DNA from: Sulfitobacter dubius
GTDB taxonomy: Bacteria; Pseudomonadota; Alphaproteobacteria; Rhodobacterales; Rhodobacteraceae
Reading direction: 5' to 3'
NCBI RefSeq assembly: GCF_900113435.1
Contig: NZ_FOPG01000001.1
Location: 1,178,001 to 1,242,000 of the forward strand
DNA: 64,000 bases
Below are positions 19,161 to 28,150 of this stretch, in pieces. The number at the start of each line of letters is the position of its first letter. The stretch's first letter is position 1. The position numbers and the translations under genes are program-made. A model generated the notes under the pieces. That model was given only the letters and a program-made list of their open reading frames with translations. It was not told where the DNA came from and searched no databases.

Positions 19161-19729
19161 TTGCGCACCATGTCCCAATATTGTGCTACGACCTCGTCCA
19201 GCGACAGCCGTCCGCCCGCGCGGTACCATGTATTCACCCCCGTCAGCATTGCGATGATCGCCAGCGTAACGATCTTGGTATCGGCGACGGCGAAATCGCC
19301 GCTGGCCACTCCGGCGCGAAGGATTGATTCCAACCGGTCCTCATAGTCACGGCGCAGACGCTCAATCACGGCGAAATTCTCCTCCGTCAGATTGCGCAAC
19401 TCCATATAGGCGATGAAAACCTCATCAGGCCGATCCGCGTGGAATCGGATGTGAAAGGCCACAAAATCCTGCAACTGCTGCATGGCGGGGCGGCTGGGGT
19501 CATGGGGCGTCTCGGCCAGCAGGTCGGTCATATGCGCCTGCATCAGGTCAAACAGCAGGCTTTGTTTATCAGGCGTGTAATTATAGAGCGCCCCGGCCTG
19601 CACGCCGACTTCGGCGGCGATGGCGCGCATTGACACGGCAGCATAGCCGCCCCGTGCGAAAAGTCGCAACGCTGCCGCGCGGACACGCGGGCCGGTGATA
19701 TCGGAGTGGGAGCCTGTGGTTCTTGCCAT
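19145..19729 (-). CDS. TetR/AcrR family transcriptional regulator
   Basis: A 194-aa repressor. The N-terminal helix-turn-helix is clear: AALRLFARGGYAAVSMRAIAAEVGVQAGALYNYTPDKQSLLFDLM. The C-terminal ligand domain resembles the group annotated TetR_C_33/KstR2-like in Rhodobacteraceae, though I cannot assign an effector. It is divergent from a small lipoprotein gene, and a TGAAC-N4-GTTCA palindrome lies 14 bp upstream of its start, so it probably controls itself and perhaps its neighbour. Confidence 0.92.
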   Translation of the reverse strand: MARTTGSHSDITGPRVRAAALRLFARGGYAAVSMRAIAAEVGVQAGALYNYTPDKQSLLFDLMQAHMTDLLAETPHDPSRPAMQQLQDFVAFHIRFHADRPDEVFIAYMELRNLTEENFAVIERLRRDYEDRLESILRAGVASGDFAVADTKIVTLAIIAMLTGVNTWYRAGGRLSLDEVVAQYWDMVRKAVTA

Positions 19730-19742
19730 GGCGGTAATTTAA

Positions 19743-19756
19743 TGAACAAGCGTTCA
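19743..19756. promoter_or_regulatory. Candidate TetR operator palindrome
   Basis: Half-sites TGAAC (19743-19747) and GTTCA (19752-19756) form a perfect 5-4-5 inverted repeat in the gap between the divergent TetR gene (starts 19729) and lipoprotein gene (starts 19805). TGAAC/GTTCA half-sites are common in operators of TetR proteins of this kind. Binding is inferred. Confidence 0.5.
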
Positions 19757-19804
19757 AAAGCAAACCCCGCTTGCGCGAAGATCGTGGCTGGGGCAGAACG
19801 AGGC

Positions 19805-20173
19805 ATGACCCTCATGCGCACGCCCCGCCCCCTCTCGATCACCGCCCTGTTTCTGGGCGTCTCGCTGATTGCGGGCTGCACGCAGTTTCCCGCGCTTGAT
19901 CGCACGATCACCCCTGAGCTTGAGGCCGCGTCCTTTCCCGATATTGTACCGATCGACCCGCTTTTGGCGCAGGCCACCGCTGGCCGGATCGATCCTGTTC
20001 GAACCGAGGCAGAGCTGAGCGGACGTGCCGCCCAACTGGACGCCCGCGCCGGGCGGATCGGCAGCAACAGCGCCGATGCCGCGACCGCCGCGCGGGTGGC
20101 ACGGCTGCGCGCACGGGCGACTGAGTTAAAGCGCACGCGTCAGGCCGCCGAATCCGGTGAAGACGTCGAATAA
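19805..20173 (+). CDS. Small lipoprotein of unknown function
   Basis: A 122-aa protein with a lipoprotein signal (ITALFLGVSLIAGC, lipobox LIAGC). The mature part is alanine/arginine-rich and helical, with a possible coiled coil in the last 50 residues (TAARVARLRARATELKRTRQ). An alternative ATG lies three codons downstream. It is divergent from the TetR gene with a palindrome between them. I do not recognise a family. Confidence 0.7.
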   Translation: MTLMRTPRPLSITALFLGVSLIAGCTQFPALDRTITPELEAASFPDIVPIDPLLAQATAGRIDPVRTEAELSGRAAQLDARAGRIGSNSADAATAARVARLRARATELKRTRQAAESGEDVE

Positions 20174-20289
20174 ATCCCCAGCCTACAAAAGCGTATGCGC
20201 GTTGCACGCGGGCGCTGAACCCGCTACATCGCGGCAAAGCCCGGCCCAGCCTGTCGGGCCTCTCGGATCAGACCAGAAGGACCACCGCC

Positions 20290-21576
20290 ATGTCTAAGCC
20301 GCTTCGCCTCGGGATTGCCGGATTGGGAACTGTGGGCGTGGGTGTGCTGCGCATTCTGCGCCAGCAGGCCGCACTGTTAGAGGCCCGCACCGGCTGCGCG
20401 ATGACGGTTTCTGCGGTCTCGGCCCGCACCCGCAACAAGGATCGCGGGCTGTCGCTTGCGTCTTATGACTGGGAAGACGATCCCGTCAAACTGGCAACCC
20501 GCGATGATGTCGATGTTTTCGTCGAACTGATGGGCGGCGCGGACGGCCCGGCCAAAGCCGCGACCGAAGCCGCACTGGCGGCGGGCAAACACGTGGTCAC
20601 CGCGAACAAGGCCATGCTGGCAATGCACGGCCAAGCGCTGGCCGAACAGGCCGAAGGCACAGGCGTGGCTTTGCGCTATGAGGCCGCTGTGGCGGGCGGC
20701 ATCCCGGTCATCAAGACGCTGATGGAAGGGCTTGCTGGCAATGAGATCACCCGGATCATGGGGGTGATGAACGGCTCGTGCAATTACATCCTCACGCGGA
20801 TGGAAGACTCGGGCAAAACCTATCAAGAGATTTTCGCCGAGGCCGATGGGCTGGGCTATCTCGAGGCTGATCCGCAATTGGACGTGGGCGGCATCGACGC
20901 GGCGCATAAGCTGGCGATCCTGTCCTCCATCGCCTTCGGCACCAAGATCGACTTTGACGGCATCCAGCTTGAGGGGATCGAGCGGGTCGCCATCGAAGAC
21001 ATCCGCGCCGCCGCCGACATGGGCTATAAGATCAAACTGCTGGGCGTGACCCAGAAAACCGGCCGCGGGCTGGAGCAGCGGATGATGCCCTGCCTCGTGC
21101 CGCAGACGTCGCCCTTGGGTCAGCTGGACGGCGGCACCAATATGGTGGTGATCGAAGGCGACGCGGTGGGTCAGATCGTGCTGCGCGGTGCCGGTGCGGG
21201 CGAAGGTCCGACGGCGAGCGCGGTGATGGCTGATGTCTGCGACATCGCACGCGGGTTGCGCGGGCCGGTCTTTGGCCAGCCTGCCGAGACGTTAGAGCAA
21301 ACCACCCCCGCCAGCAGCCAGCGCCCTGCCCCCTATTATCTGCGCATGGCGCTCGTCGACAAACCCGGTGCACTGGCGAAGATCGCGACAGTGCTGGGCG
21401 AAGCAGGTGTCAGCATCTACCGGATGCGGCAGTATGAGCACGCCGATACCTCTGCCCCCGTGCTGATTGTGACGCATAAAACCAGCCGGGATGCGCTGGT
21501 TGAGGCGCTGGCGAATATGGACAAGACCGGCGTGCTGGCGGGCGAACCGGTGGCTCTGCGGATCGAAGAGGTCTGA
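20290..21576 (+). CDS. hom: Homoserine dehydrogenase
   Basis: A 428-aa NAD(P)H-dependent enzyme reducing aspartate semialdehyde to homoserine on the threonine/methionine pathway. It shows Rossmann GIAGLGTVGVGVLR, then TANKAMLA, the signature YEAAVAGGIPVIKTLMEGLAGNEI, GVMNGSCNYILTRM and DPQLDVGGIDAAHKLAIL, and a C-terminal ACT domain (MALVDKPGALAKIATVLGEAGVSI) for allosteric control. Full length for the monofunctional type. Confidence 0.97.
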   Translation: MSKPLRLGIAGLGTVGVGVLRILRQQAALLEARTGCAMTVSAVSARTRNKDRGLSLASYDWEDDPVKLATRDDVDVFVELMGGADGPAKAATEAALAAGKHVVTANKAMLAMHGQALAEQAEGTGVALRYEAAVAGGIPVIKTLMEGLAGNEITRIMGVMNGSCNYILTRMEDSGKTYQEIFAEADGLGYLEADPQLDVGGIDAAHKLAILSSIAFGTKIDFDGIQLEGIERVAIEDIRAAADMGYKIKLLGVTQKTGRGLEQRMMPCLVPQTSPLGQLDGGTNMVVIEGDAVGQIVLRGAGAGEGPTASAVMADVCDIARGLRGPVFGQPAETLEQTTPASSQRPAPYYLRMALVDKPGALAKIATVLGEAGVSIYRMRQYEHADTSAPVLIVTHKTSRDALVEALANMDKTGVLAGEPVALRIEEV

Positions 21577-21879
21577 GGCTGTGGGCCATCGCCTGCCCGC
21601 GGGTCGGCGATGAGACGGTGCTTCGTGCCACTTTATAGTGTGCCCGTGATGTGCGTTTCGCGGGTGCGCCTAGCATCACCAAGGTGCGCCTAGCATCACC
21701 AAATCGCCTACCCGGTCGCGCCAAAGGTGCGCCCTTGTAATACGGCACGGCTTTCGCGTGACGACCCGGCGCCTGCGGCTTGGTTCCCGGCCAAGTGCTA
21801 CCTGCGCCCAACCCAAAACTTGCCCCGAGGCCCGCGCAAGGGTACAGGACAGAAAACACATTGCACCCAAGGACACTCC
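21577..21879. other. Intergenic stretch hom-glpX
   Basis: 303 bp without a convincing gene. It holds a 20-bp tandem duplication at 21663-21702 (listed separately) and presumably the glpX promoter. I see no strong hairpin with a T-run. Confidence 0.5.
21663..21702. repeat. Two exact tandem copies of a 20-bp unit
   Basis: The unit GGTGCGCCTAGCATCACCAA occurs twice back to back (21663-21682, 21683-21702), and the first eight bases recur as a partial copy near 21724. It sits upstream of glpX. It could be a replication-slippage duplication or a repeated binding site; nothing distinguishes these. Confidence 0.85.
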
Positions 21880-22842
21880 ATGACCGCTTCTGCCGAATTC
21901 CAAGACCGCATGCTCTCTCTGGGCCTCGCCCGCGTTTCCGAAGCCGCCGCGTTGGCCTCGGCCAAGCTGATCGGCAAGGGTGACGAGAAGGCCGCCGACC
22001 AAGCTGCCGTCAACGCCATGCGCGAACAGCTCAACATGCTCGATATCGCGGGCGTCGTGGTCATCGGCGAAGGTGAGCGGGACGAAGCCCCGATGCTTTA
22101 CATCGGCGAAGAGGTCGGCACCGGCAATGGCCCCGGCGTGGACATCGCGCTTGACCCGCTCGAAGGCACCACCCTGACCGCCAAAGACATGCCCAACGCG
22201 CTGACCGTGATCGCCATGGGACCGCGCGGCTCCATGTTGCACGCGCCCGACACCTATATGGACAAACTCGCCATCGGTCCGGGTTTCGAGACGGACGTGG
22301 TCACCCTCGACATGAGCCCCGGTGACCGGGTCGAAGCACTGGCCCGCGCCAAGGGCTGCGCGGCGTCCGACATCACCGTCTGCATTCTCGAGCGCCCCCG
22401 CCACGCCGACATGATCGCCGAGGTTCGCGCCACCGGCGCGGCCATCCGCCTGATCACCGACGGCGACGTGGCTGGCGTGATGCACTGCGCTGACCCCGAA
22501 ACCGGCATCGACATGTATATGGGCCAAGGCGGCGCGCCCGAAGGCGTGCTGGCCGCCGCGGCGTTGAAGTGCATGGGCGGGCAGATGTATGGCCGCCTGT
22601 TGTTCCGCAACGACGACGAAAAGGGCCGCGCCGCCAAAGCCGGGATCACCGAATTTGACCGCATCTATTCGCGCGACGAGATGGTCACCCAAGACGTGAT
22701 CTTTGCCGCCACCGGCGTCACCGGTGGCAACATCCTGCCGGGCGTGAAACGTGAGCCGGGTTGGCTGACCACCGAGACGCTGATCATGCGCTCGCGCACC
22801 GGTTCGGTCCGTCGCATCAACTACCGCACCCCGGCGGAGTGA
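21880..22842 (+). CDS. glpX: Class II fructose-1,6-bisphosphatase
   Basis: A 320-aa GlpX-type phosphatase hydrolysing fructose-1,6-bisphosphate in gluconeogenesis. Metal and substrate motifs of the Li+-sensitive phosphatase fold are visible: IGEGERDEAPMLYIGEEVG, DIALDPLEGTTLTA, and LITDGDVAGVMHC. The ATG at 21880 fits the conserved N-terminus. It is followed 52 bp later by recJ on the same strand. Confidence 0.95.
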   Translation: MTASAEFQDRMLSLGLARVSEAAALASAKLIGKGDEKAADQAAVNAMREQLNMLDIAGVVVIGEGERDEAPMLYIGEEVGTGNGPGVDIALDPLEGTTLTAKDMPNALTVIAMGPRGSMLHAPDTYMDKLAIGPGFETDVVTLDMSPGDRVEALARAKGCAASDITVCILERPRHADMIAEVRATGAAIRLITDGDVAGVMHCADPETGIDMYMGQGGAPEGVLAAAALKCMGGQMYGRLLFRNDDEKGRAAKAGITEFDRIYSRDEMVTQDVIFAATGVTGGNILPGVKREPGWLTTETLIMRSRTGSVRRINYRTPAE

Positions 22843-22894
22843 GGGCCAGACTGGCCCTCCCCACCCCCTTCCATAACGGCCAGATGAGGTCCGC

Positions 22895-24634
22895 ATGAGC
22901 TTTCTCGGTGTCGAAACATCTTTGACCGGGCGGCGCTGGATCGGCCCTGACGTGGAACTGACTCGCGCGGCGGAACTGCTGGTGCAGCGTGCGGGCCTGC
23001 CCGACCCGGTGTGCCAAGTGCTGGCGCGCCGCGGCGTGGTCGACACCGAGGCGGCGGGCTTTCTGGCCCCCGCCCTGCGCGACCTGCTGCCCGACCCACG
23101 CAGCCTGCGCGATATGGAGGCCGCGGCGACGCGGTTTCTATCGGCCCTGCAAAAACGTGAACGCATCGCGATTTTCGCGGACTACGACGTGGATGGCGGC
23201 TCTTCCGCGGCGCTGCTGCTGGTCTGGCTGCGCGATATGGGCCACCGCGCGACGCTCTATATCCCTGACCGTATCGACGAAGGCTATGGCCCCAATGACG
23301 AGGCGATGTCGGCCCTCGCCGCCGAGCATGATCTGATCGTCTGCGTCGACTGCGGCACGCTGTCTCACGGACCAATCGCGGCGGCCAAGGGCGCAGATGT
23401 CATCGTGCTCGATCACCACTTGGGCGGCGAAACGCTGCCGGATGCGCTGGCTGTGGTGAACCCCAACAGACAGGACGAAGACGGCACGCTGGCGCATCTC
23501 TGCGCCGCTGCGGTGGTATTCCTGATGCTCGTCGAAGCAGGCCGCCAGCTGCGTGAGGCGGGCCAGAAGGGGCCGGATCTCATGGGGATGCTGGACCTCG
23601 TGGGGCTGGCCACCGTGGCCGATGTGGCCCCGCTGATCGGCGTCAACCGCGCCTTTGTGCGTCAGGGTCTCAAAGTCATGGCCCGCCGCGCGCGCCCCGG
23701 TCTGGCCGCCCTTGCCGATGTGGCGCGGATGGACACGGCCCCCACGGCCTATCACCTCGGTTTTCTGCTTGGCCCCCGCATTAACGCGGGCGGGCGCATC
23801 GGGCAGGCCGACCTTGGCGCACGGCTTTTGGCCACCGCTGACCCGCATGAGGCCGCGGCCCTCGCCGAACGCCTCGACCAGCTCAACACCGACCGCCGCG
23901 AGGTCGAGGCCGCCGTGCGCGCCAGCGCCATGGCACAGGCCGAAGAACGCGGCTTTGACGGGCCGCTGGCATGGGCCGCTGGCCCCGGCTGGCACCCCGG
24001 CGTGGTGGGCATCGTCGCCTCACGCCTGAAGGAAGCCGCCAACCGCCCCTCCATCGTCATCGGCGTAGAAGACGGCATAGGCAAAGGCTCTGGCCGCTCG
24101 ATCAGTGGTATCGACCTCGGCGCGCCGATCCAGCGCCTTGCTGCCGAAGGGCTGCTGATCAAGGGCGGCGGTCACAAGATGGCAGCGGGCCTGACGGTGG
24201 CAGAAGACAAGATCGACGCGGCGATGGAACGGCTTGGCGAATTGCTCACCAAACAGGGCGCGCATCTGGCCGGACCTGCTGACCTGAACCTCTGCGGCAT
24301 GATGATGCCCGGCGCGGCCACGGTGGAACTGGCCGAAATGGTCGATCAGGCCGGCCCCTTCGGCGCGGGCGCCCCTGCCCCGCGCTATGCCTTCGCCGAT
24401 ATGCAAATCCGCTTTGCCAAACGCGTGGGTGAGAACCACCTCAAAGTAAGTTTCGGCGACGGTCTGGGCGCGAACCTAGAGGCCATTTCCTTTGGTGCCT
24501 ACGACGGCCCCCTCGGCCCCGCGCTTGAAAACCACGGCGGCGCGCGCTTCCACCTCGCAGGGCGTCTCGACATCAATAATTTCCGCGGTCGGCGCAGCGT
24601 TCAACTGCGTTTGGAGGACGCCGCGCGGGCCTGA
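22895..24634 (+). CDS. recJ: Single-stranded-DNA-specific exonuclease RecJ
   Basis: A 579-aa 5'-3' ssDNA exonuclease of recombination and repair. DHH-phosphoesterase motifs: DYDVDGGSSAALL, CVDCGT, the defining VIVLDHHLGGE, then VNPNRQDE; DHHA1 region with GRSISGIDLG and IKGGGHKMAAGLTV; C-terminal OB-fold ending in RRSVQLRLEDAA. Full length. The gene ends in a clear hairpin terminator just before the tRNA-Glu. Confidence 0.96.
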   Translation: MSFLGVETSLTGRRWIGPDVELTRAAELLVQRAGLPDPVCQVLARRGVVDTEAAGFLAPALRDLLPDPRSLRDMEAAATRFLSALQKRERIAIFADYDVDGGSSAALLLVWLRDMGHRATLYIPDRIDEGYGPNDEAMSALAAEHDLIVCVDCGTLSHGPIAAAKGADVIVLDHHLGGETLPDALAVVNPNRQDEDGTLAHLCAAAVVFLMLVEAGRQLREAGQKGPDLMGMLDLVGLATVADVAPLIGVNRAFVRQGLKVMARRARPGLAALADVARMDTAPTAYHLGFLLGPRINAGGRIGQADLGARLLATADPHEAAALAERLDQLNTDRREVEAAVRASAMAQAEERGFDGPLAWAAGPGWHPGVVGIVASRLKEAANRPSIVIGVEDGIGKGSGRSISGIDLGAPIQRLAAEGLLIKGGGHKMAAGLTVAEDKIDAAMERLGELLTKQGAHLAGPADLNLCGMMMPGAATVELAEMVDQAGPFGAGAPAPRYAFADMQIRFAKRVGENHLKVSFGDGLGANLEAISFGAYDGPLGPALENHGGARFHLAGRLDINNFRGRRSVQLRLEDAARA

Positions 24635-24635
24635 A

Positions 24636-24664
24636 AACTTTTTCTAGAAAAAGTTCATTTTTCT
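24636..24664 (+). terminator. Rho-independent terminator after recJ
   Basis: A perfect 20-bp palindrome (24636-24655, centre CTAG) followed by CATTTTTCT. It directly follows the recJ stop. Confidence 0.8.
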
Positions 24665-24751
24665 GCTTGCAGCCCTCCGCAGGATTACTTAAACGTCCGC
24701 TCACAGACAGAGCAGCACACACGAAACGCTGCACTGACCTGACAAAAGAGT

Positions 24752-24826
24752 GGCCCGTTCGTCTATCGGTTAGGACGCCAGGTTTTCAACCTGGAAAGAG
24801 GGGTTCGATTCCCCTACGGGCTGCCA
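24752..24826 (+). tRNA. tRNA-Glu (anticodon UUC), CCA encoded
   Basis: Folds as a full cloverleaf: acceptor GGCCCGT paired with ACGGGCT, the usual tRNA-Glu D arm TCGTCTATCGG, anticodon stem CCAGG/CCTGG with loop TTTTCAA giving anticodon TTC, T-arm GGGGTTCGATTCCCC, discriminator G and encoded CCA (24824-24826). The 3' end from 24811 belongs to the attL repeat, so an integrated element restored the tRNA on insertion. Confidence 0.96.
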
Positions 24827-26023
24827 CTTATCTTCGTAAGCATTTGAAGTTGTACGATTTTTGTTCCGAAGTGTACCAAAGGATTTACTCGATGGTACAC
24901 TTTGAGTTTCACCCAGGACCGAAATTCGCCCGATAGCTGTCGCTGCAAGCCCATCTCTTTCAAATCGTTTGAAGTAAACTCCTGCGGTTTTCGAATCTGA
25001 ATGCGATAGGAGTGCCATCACTTCGAAAACTGATCCGCCCTGCTCCGCAACTTCCTCTGCACGAGCCTTCCGGATTCCGTGTTGGGATCTAGTCGCACGG
25101 AGCCTTTGATTGTCACTATCCCGCTCACAAAGTCCCGCTTGTATAATCCATTTTCGAACCCGGTTGTCCAAGCTGCCGGAGGAAGAGAATGGCCTTCCCG
25201 ATGCGGTCAGCAGGTAGGCTGGGGCGTCGTCGGGTAGATTTCCTAACTCTAGCAATAGGGGGCCTGAAATGGGCACCGCTACCCCTTGGGACCCGCGTTT
25301 TTTTGGCTGCCAGCGGATGACAATTTGATCGTCCCGGGCTTCTTCGTTCTTAGGCCCAAGTAGATGCATGTCTCCAATTCTCCCTGCAGTATCGTGCGCA
25401 AGCATGAACCAACGTCGAGCCATGGTGCCTGAACCATGTCGCCTCAGGAAACGGGCCTTATCGGCATTCGTCCATGACTGGGCACCTCCCTTGGAACGAT
25501 GGTAGTCTTTGACGCTGATGATGTCGGAGTTAGGGGGGTAGCCATTTTCCGCACCCCACGCGTACATCGCACGAAGTGCCTTTAAGCAAGTCTGCGCCGC
25601 ACCCGTTCGTTCACCAAATGAATCTCTGATGTGAGCAAAAGCCGCAAGAGGCAAATCGGCATCCAGCTGACCGATCCTAGCCCCAGCTTCGGTTAAGCAA
25701 TCGGCAGCTTGTCGAAGGCCCCTCTTTCGACTGCTGAGCGTGTCGGGCGACAAAGCCCCTGCCCTCACCTGGCCTTCCATCCAAACAGCATATAGATCTC
25801 TCATCCCATCCAGAGAGTTCCGACTGACAGACTTCTGCGCTGTGAGCTGCATCCTATCTCCTTGTCTCGCTGCATTGTAGTAGCGATGGAACTCAGGATG
25901 CTTCGGCCCTACAGGCAGCGTAATTTTTCTGTTGTTTTGGCCCTCGACCCTCACCCTCCACCTTCTTCGACCAGAACCGGTGGTTTCCCGGCATAGCCCC
26001 GGGTATTCAATATTCAGCTTCAT
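24770..26023 (-). CDS. Tyrosine recombinase (island integrase), 3' end inside tRNA-Glu
   Basis: A 417-aa site-specific integrase. Catalytic residues are visible: first Arg in DTAGRIGDMHL, HxxR as SQHGIRK, then LLSHSDSKTAGVYFKRF with the last His and the nucleophilic Tyr. The start at 26023 (MKLNIEYPG) has a GGGGGA Shine-Dalgarno; a frame five codons longer is possible. The gene crosses the 19-bp attL core and ends inside the tRNA, so its last residues (PSFQVENLAS) are encoded by tRNA sequence. In the excised circle the same frame would instead end about 9 residues past the core. The preceding small ORF stops 2 bp before it. Confidence 0.93.
   Translation of the reverse strand: MKLNIEYPGLCRETTGSGRRRWRVRVEGQNNRKITLPVGPKHPEFHRYYNAARQGDRMQLTAQKSVSRNSLDGMRDLYAVWMEGQVRAGALSPDTLSSRKRGLRQAADCLTEAGARIGQLDADLPLAAFAHIRDSFGERTGAAQTCLKALRAMYAWGAENGYPPNSDIISVKDYHRSKGGAQSWTNADKARFLRRHGSGTMARRWFMLAHDTAGRIGDMHLLGPKNEEARDDQIVIRWQPKKRGSQGVAVPISGPLLLELGNLPDDAPAYLLTASGRPFSSSGSLDNRVRKWIIQAGLCERDSDNQRLRATRSQHGIRKARAEEVAEQGGSVFEVMALLSHSDSKTAGVYFKRFERDGLAATAIGRISVLGETQSVPSSKSFGTLRNKNRTTSNAYEDKWQPVGESNPSFQVENLAS
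24811..24829. repeat. attL core (tRNA side)
   Basis: The 19-bp sequence CCCCTACGGGCTGCCACTT covers the tRNA-Glu 3' end and three bases beyond the CCA. It recurs exactly at 43265-43283. The bases before and after differ between copies, which defines the repeat ends. Confidence 0.92.
24871..24900. promoter_or_regulatory. Candidate integrase arm-type sites, left
   Basis: GTGTACCA (24871-24878) and its reverse complement TGGTACAC (24893-24900) lie 41 bp inside the attL core. The same 8-mer occurs twice near the right end (43161, 43215). The placement suggests arm sites for the integrase; no binding evidence. Confidence 0.5.
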
Positions 26024-26025
26024 CT

Positions 26026-26226
26026 TTAATCCCCCCATCTCGGCAGCGTTCGGGAATCCCCTACACCACCCATTTTATTGTTTTTTCCGGTCTGTTGCAG
26101 ATGAGCAATCTCTATGCTGAATGCTCCATCTGGCGATACTCTGATCTCGGCGGGTACTAATCCTGCCGCTACAATTGCTCCGATTGCGTTTGAGACCGAA
26201 GCTTGGCTTGGACGGGCAGCTGGCAT
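26026..26226 (-). CDS. Small integrase-associated protein, unknown
   Basis: A 66-aa product (MPAARPSQASVSNAIGAIVAAGLVPAEIRVSP...). The ATG at 26226 is preceded by GGAG at a good distance, and the stop lies 2 bp before the integrase start, so the two are coupled. The first part could form a helix-turn-helix (SQASVSNAIGAIVAAGL), making a directionality factor or int regulator possible. No family was recognised. It is too short for a firm call. Confidence 0.6.
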   Translation of the reverse strand: MPAARPSQASVSNAIGAIVAAGLVPAEIRVSPDGAFSIEIAHLQQTGKNNKMGGVGDSRTLPRWGD

Positions 26227-26509
26227 GTCAAATTTCTCCCCACTGCACGTTGCAAGGCTCACCTCGTAGGGTCGAGAAGCAGTCCGAAGTGGTCCGAAGA
26301 CTGATTGCAACTGAAATGAGAGCCCTACCCGCTGATTTAAAGCGGGGCATAGAACCACATACTAAACTCGTCTCATGATTGCTTTGGAAGCCATACGCGC
26401 CCGCAACAGAGTCTTTGGCATACGCCTCATCAACTATGATAATTCTGCTTTGCAGCGAACGTTCATGCAGCTTTTTTTCCTGAAGCGGACTACTCATATT
26501 TAGTTTCAA

Positions 26510-28150
26510 TGTTGGTGCCTCAATTTTATTATTCGTTTTCCTGATAATAGACCGAACCGGGGCCCAAATCGTTAAAATCGTATTAAAAGAAGAAGGGGCA
26601 GAGTTGAGGCTGGAGGCAGTGACCTGTCCACATCAGACCCGGTCGGGCTCCATTGAATGATGGCATCGAATATTGAGAGACCGCATCGTTAGTGAGCGTA
26701 TTCACAAGTCAACAAAGGGAATGCAGTCCTCTTCACCGTTGCCATCCGGCGCTTCAGGCACGTCCGGATAGCTCTCCGACCAACAACGCAAACCGGCCCT
26801 TGATCCACACCGCTCTAGGGATCGCTCGTGGCCCAAACCGGCCAGTTGCACGCTAACAAGACGCTGCTGGACCGCCCGTCGGAACGGACATCCGCGCACC
26901 GCGCAAAATTTTTTACACGATGAAAAGTCGGTCAGCGAACGAAACGAATCTTCATCCGGCTCGCCTCCCTCCGCTCACCTACTACTGGAATAGCCCAAAG
27001 GCGCTCACCACTTCGCGTTTTGCCCCCTCGGTGCGCTCTTGCGCCCGCTCCATGCCTCCTTTGATCACGTCACAATGTACCCTCGGTCCTCGGAGAGCTG
27101 CGCTCTGCACCTGCGAATTGGGGCAATAGGATCCTGAAGGGTAACTTCCAGAGGCGCCTTACTCTTGCCATCGCCACGCCCGCCCCGTTGCTACTGCTTC
27201 TTAAGCCAAAGAGCTTGTCCTGGTCGGTGTGGAAGGCATTGAGATACGTGCAGATCATATTTCCCTCTACACGACTTAAATCTTCTACACGCAGATGGTT
27301 GGGATTAGTGAACATCGCTTTGACAACAGTGAGGATAGATTCAGCCAAGCGGACAGTGGAATGGCATTCCCCTCGGATTTGGACATCTTGGGTCTTACCT
27401 TCGATGCCGGGCTATCTGTGACCCGCGACCTAACTGTTCTTCAAGAAGCCATCTTGTTACATCTTTTAGCTGGTCATAGCTTCCCACACTATGAATAATT
27501 TGTGTGGGAAAGGTCTCTTCAAGTCACTTATATTTACCATAAATTACCAAATGAGGGTGCGGAAAAATTAACCTAAAGACAATCTTAAGAGGCATAATTC
27601 ACAGGTTTTCAAGAAGTCCTAAGACAGGTTTTGCGCTGATCCTCCTGCGCCAAGCCCTTCTCAATTATAAGTTTGCAAAATTCTTACACATAGAAGATTG
27701 CGCCAGGTTCAGCCTGGAAATTCGGAATACAAAAAGGCCGCCCATGCGGCAGCTACGAAACACGTTTGCTGATCCGCCCCCTCGTCGGGAGGCCAGCCAC
27801 CAAGTCTTCGCGAATATCTCAGTGTTTCCCATAGAACACTGCCAACCTTCGGCGAGATCACTCGTCAATCATCTGATAGAAAGGGCTTGGAGTTGCCATC
27901 GGATGGAACGTAGCATTCGTTATATCTTGGTTGTGGCTGGCGATACGGACGGCCCAGAGCCTACCTTCGCGGACGGTGCGGCGGATGACGGCAATTAGCC
28001 CTTTTACAACATTTGGGCGCAGCGAAGCATCGAGGGGGGAAGCAGGAAGGGCGGGTTTCGGGCCTTCGCGGCCTGAGCATCTTCCGATGCTCAAATCACA
28101 AGAGCGGGCATTTTGACAATAGGAAGATGACCTGCACGTTCCCTAATCAC
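26510..28150. other. Gene-poor, degraded segment of the island
   Basis: About 1.6 kb without a convincing intact gene. Minus-strand stretches around 27000-27530 read like broken coding sequence in shifting frames (for example SYDQLKDVTRWLLEEQLGRG near 27440-27500 and LSRVEGNMICTYLNAFHTDQDKLFGL near 27190-27270), so a decayed gene is likely. A short frame at 26702-26899 minus is not supported. A hairpin terminator at 27731-27752 may end the retron transcript. Confidence 0.4.
27731..27752 (-). terminator. Candidate terminator downstream of the retron
   Basis: Stem GCCGC/GCGGC (27737-27741, 27746-27750) with loop CCAT; read on the minus strand it is followed by CTTTTTG (complement of 27731-27735). 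It lies about 400 bp beyond the RT stop codon. Confidence 0.55.

Noticed and set aside
26228-26509. 93-codon minus-strand frame upstream of the small integrase-associated gene
   Set aside because: No Shine-Dalgarno and no family features; it overlaps the likely int promoter region.
26982-27053. 23-codon minus-strand frame just after AGGAGG
   Set aside because: The Shine-Dalgarno is only one base from the ATG, too close, and the peptide is too short to support.
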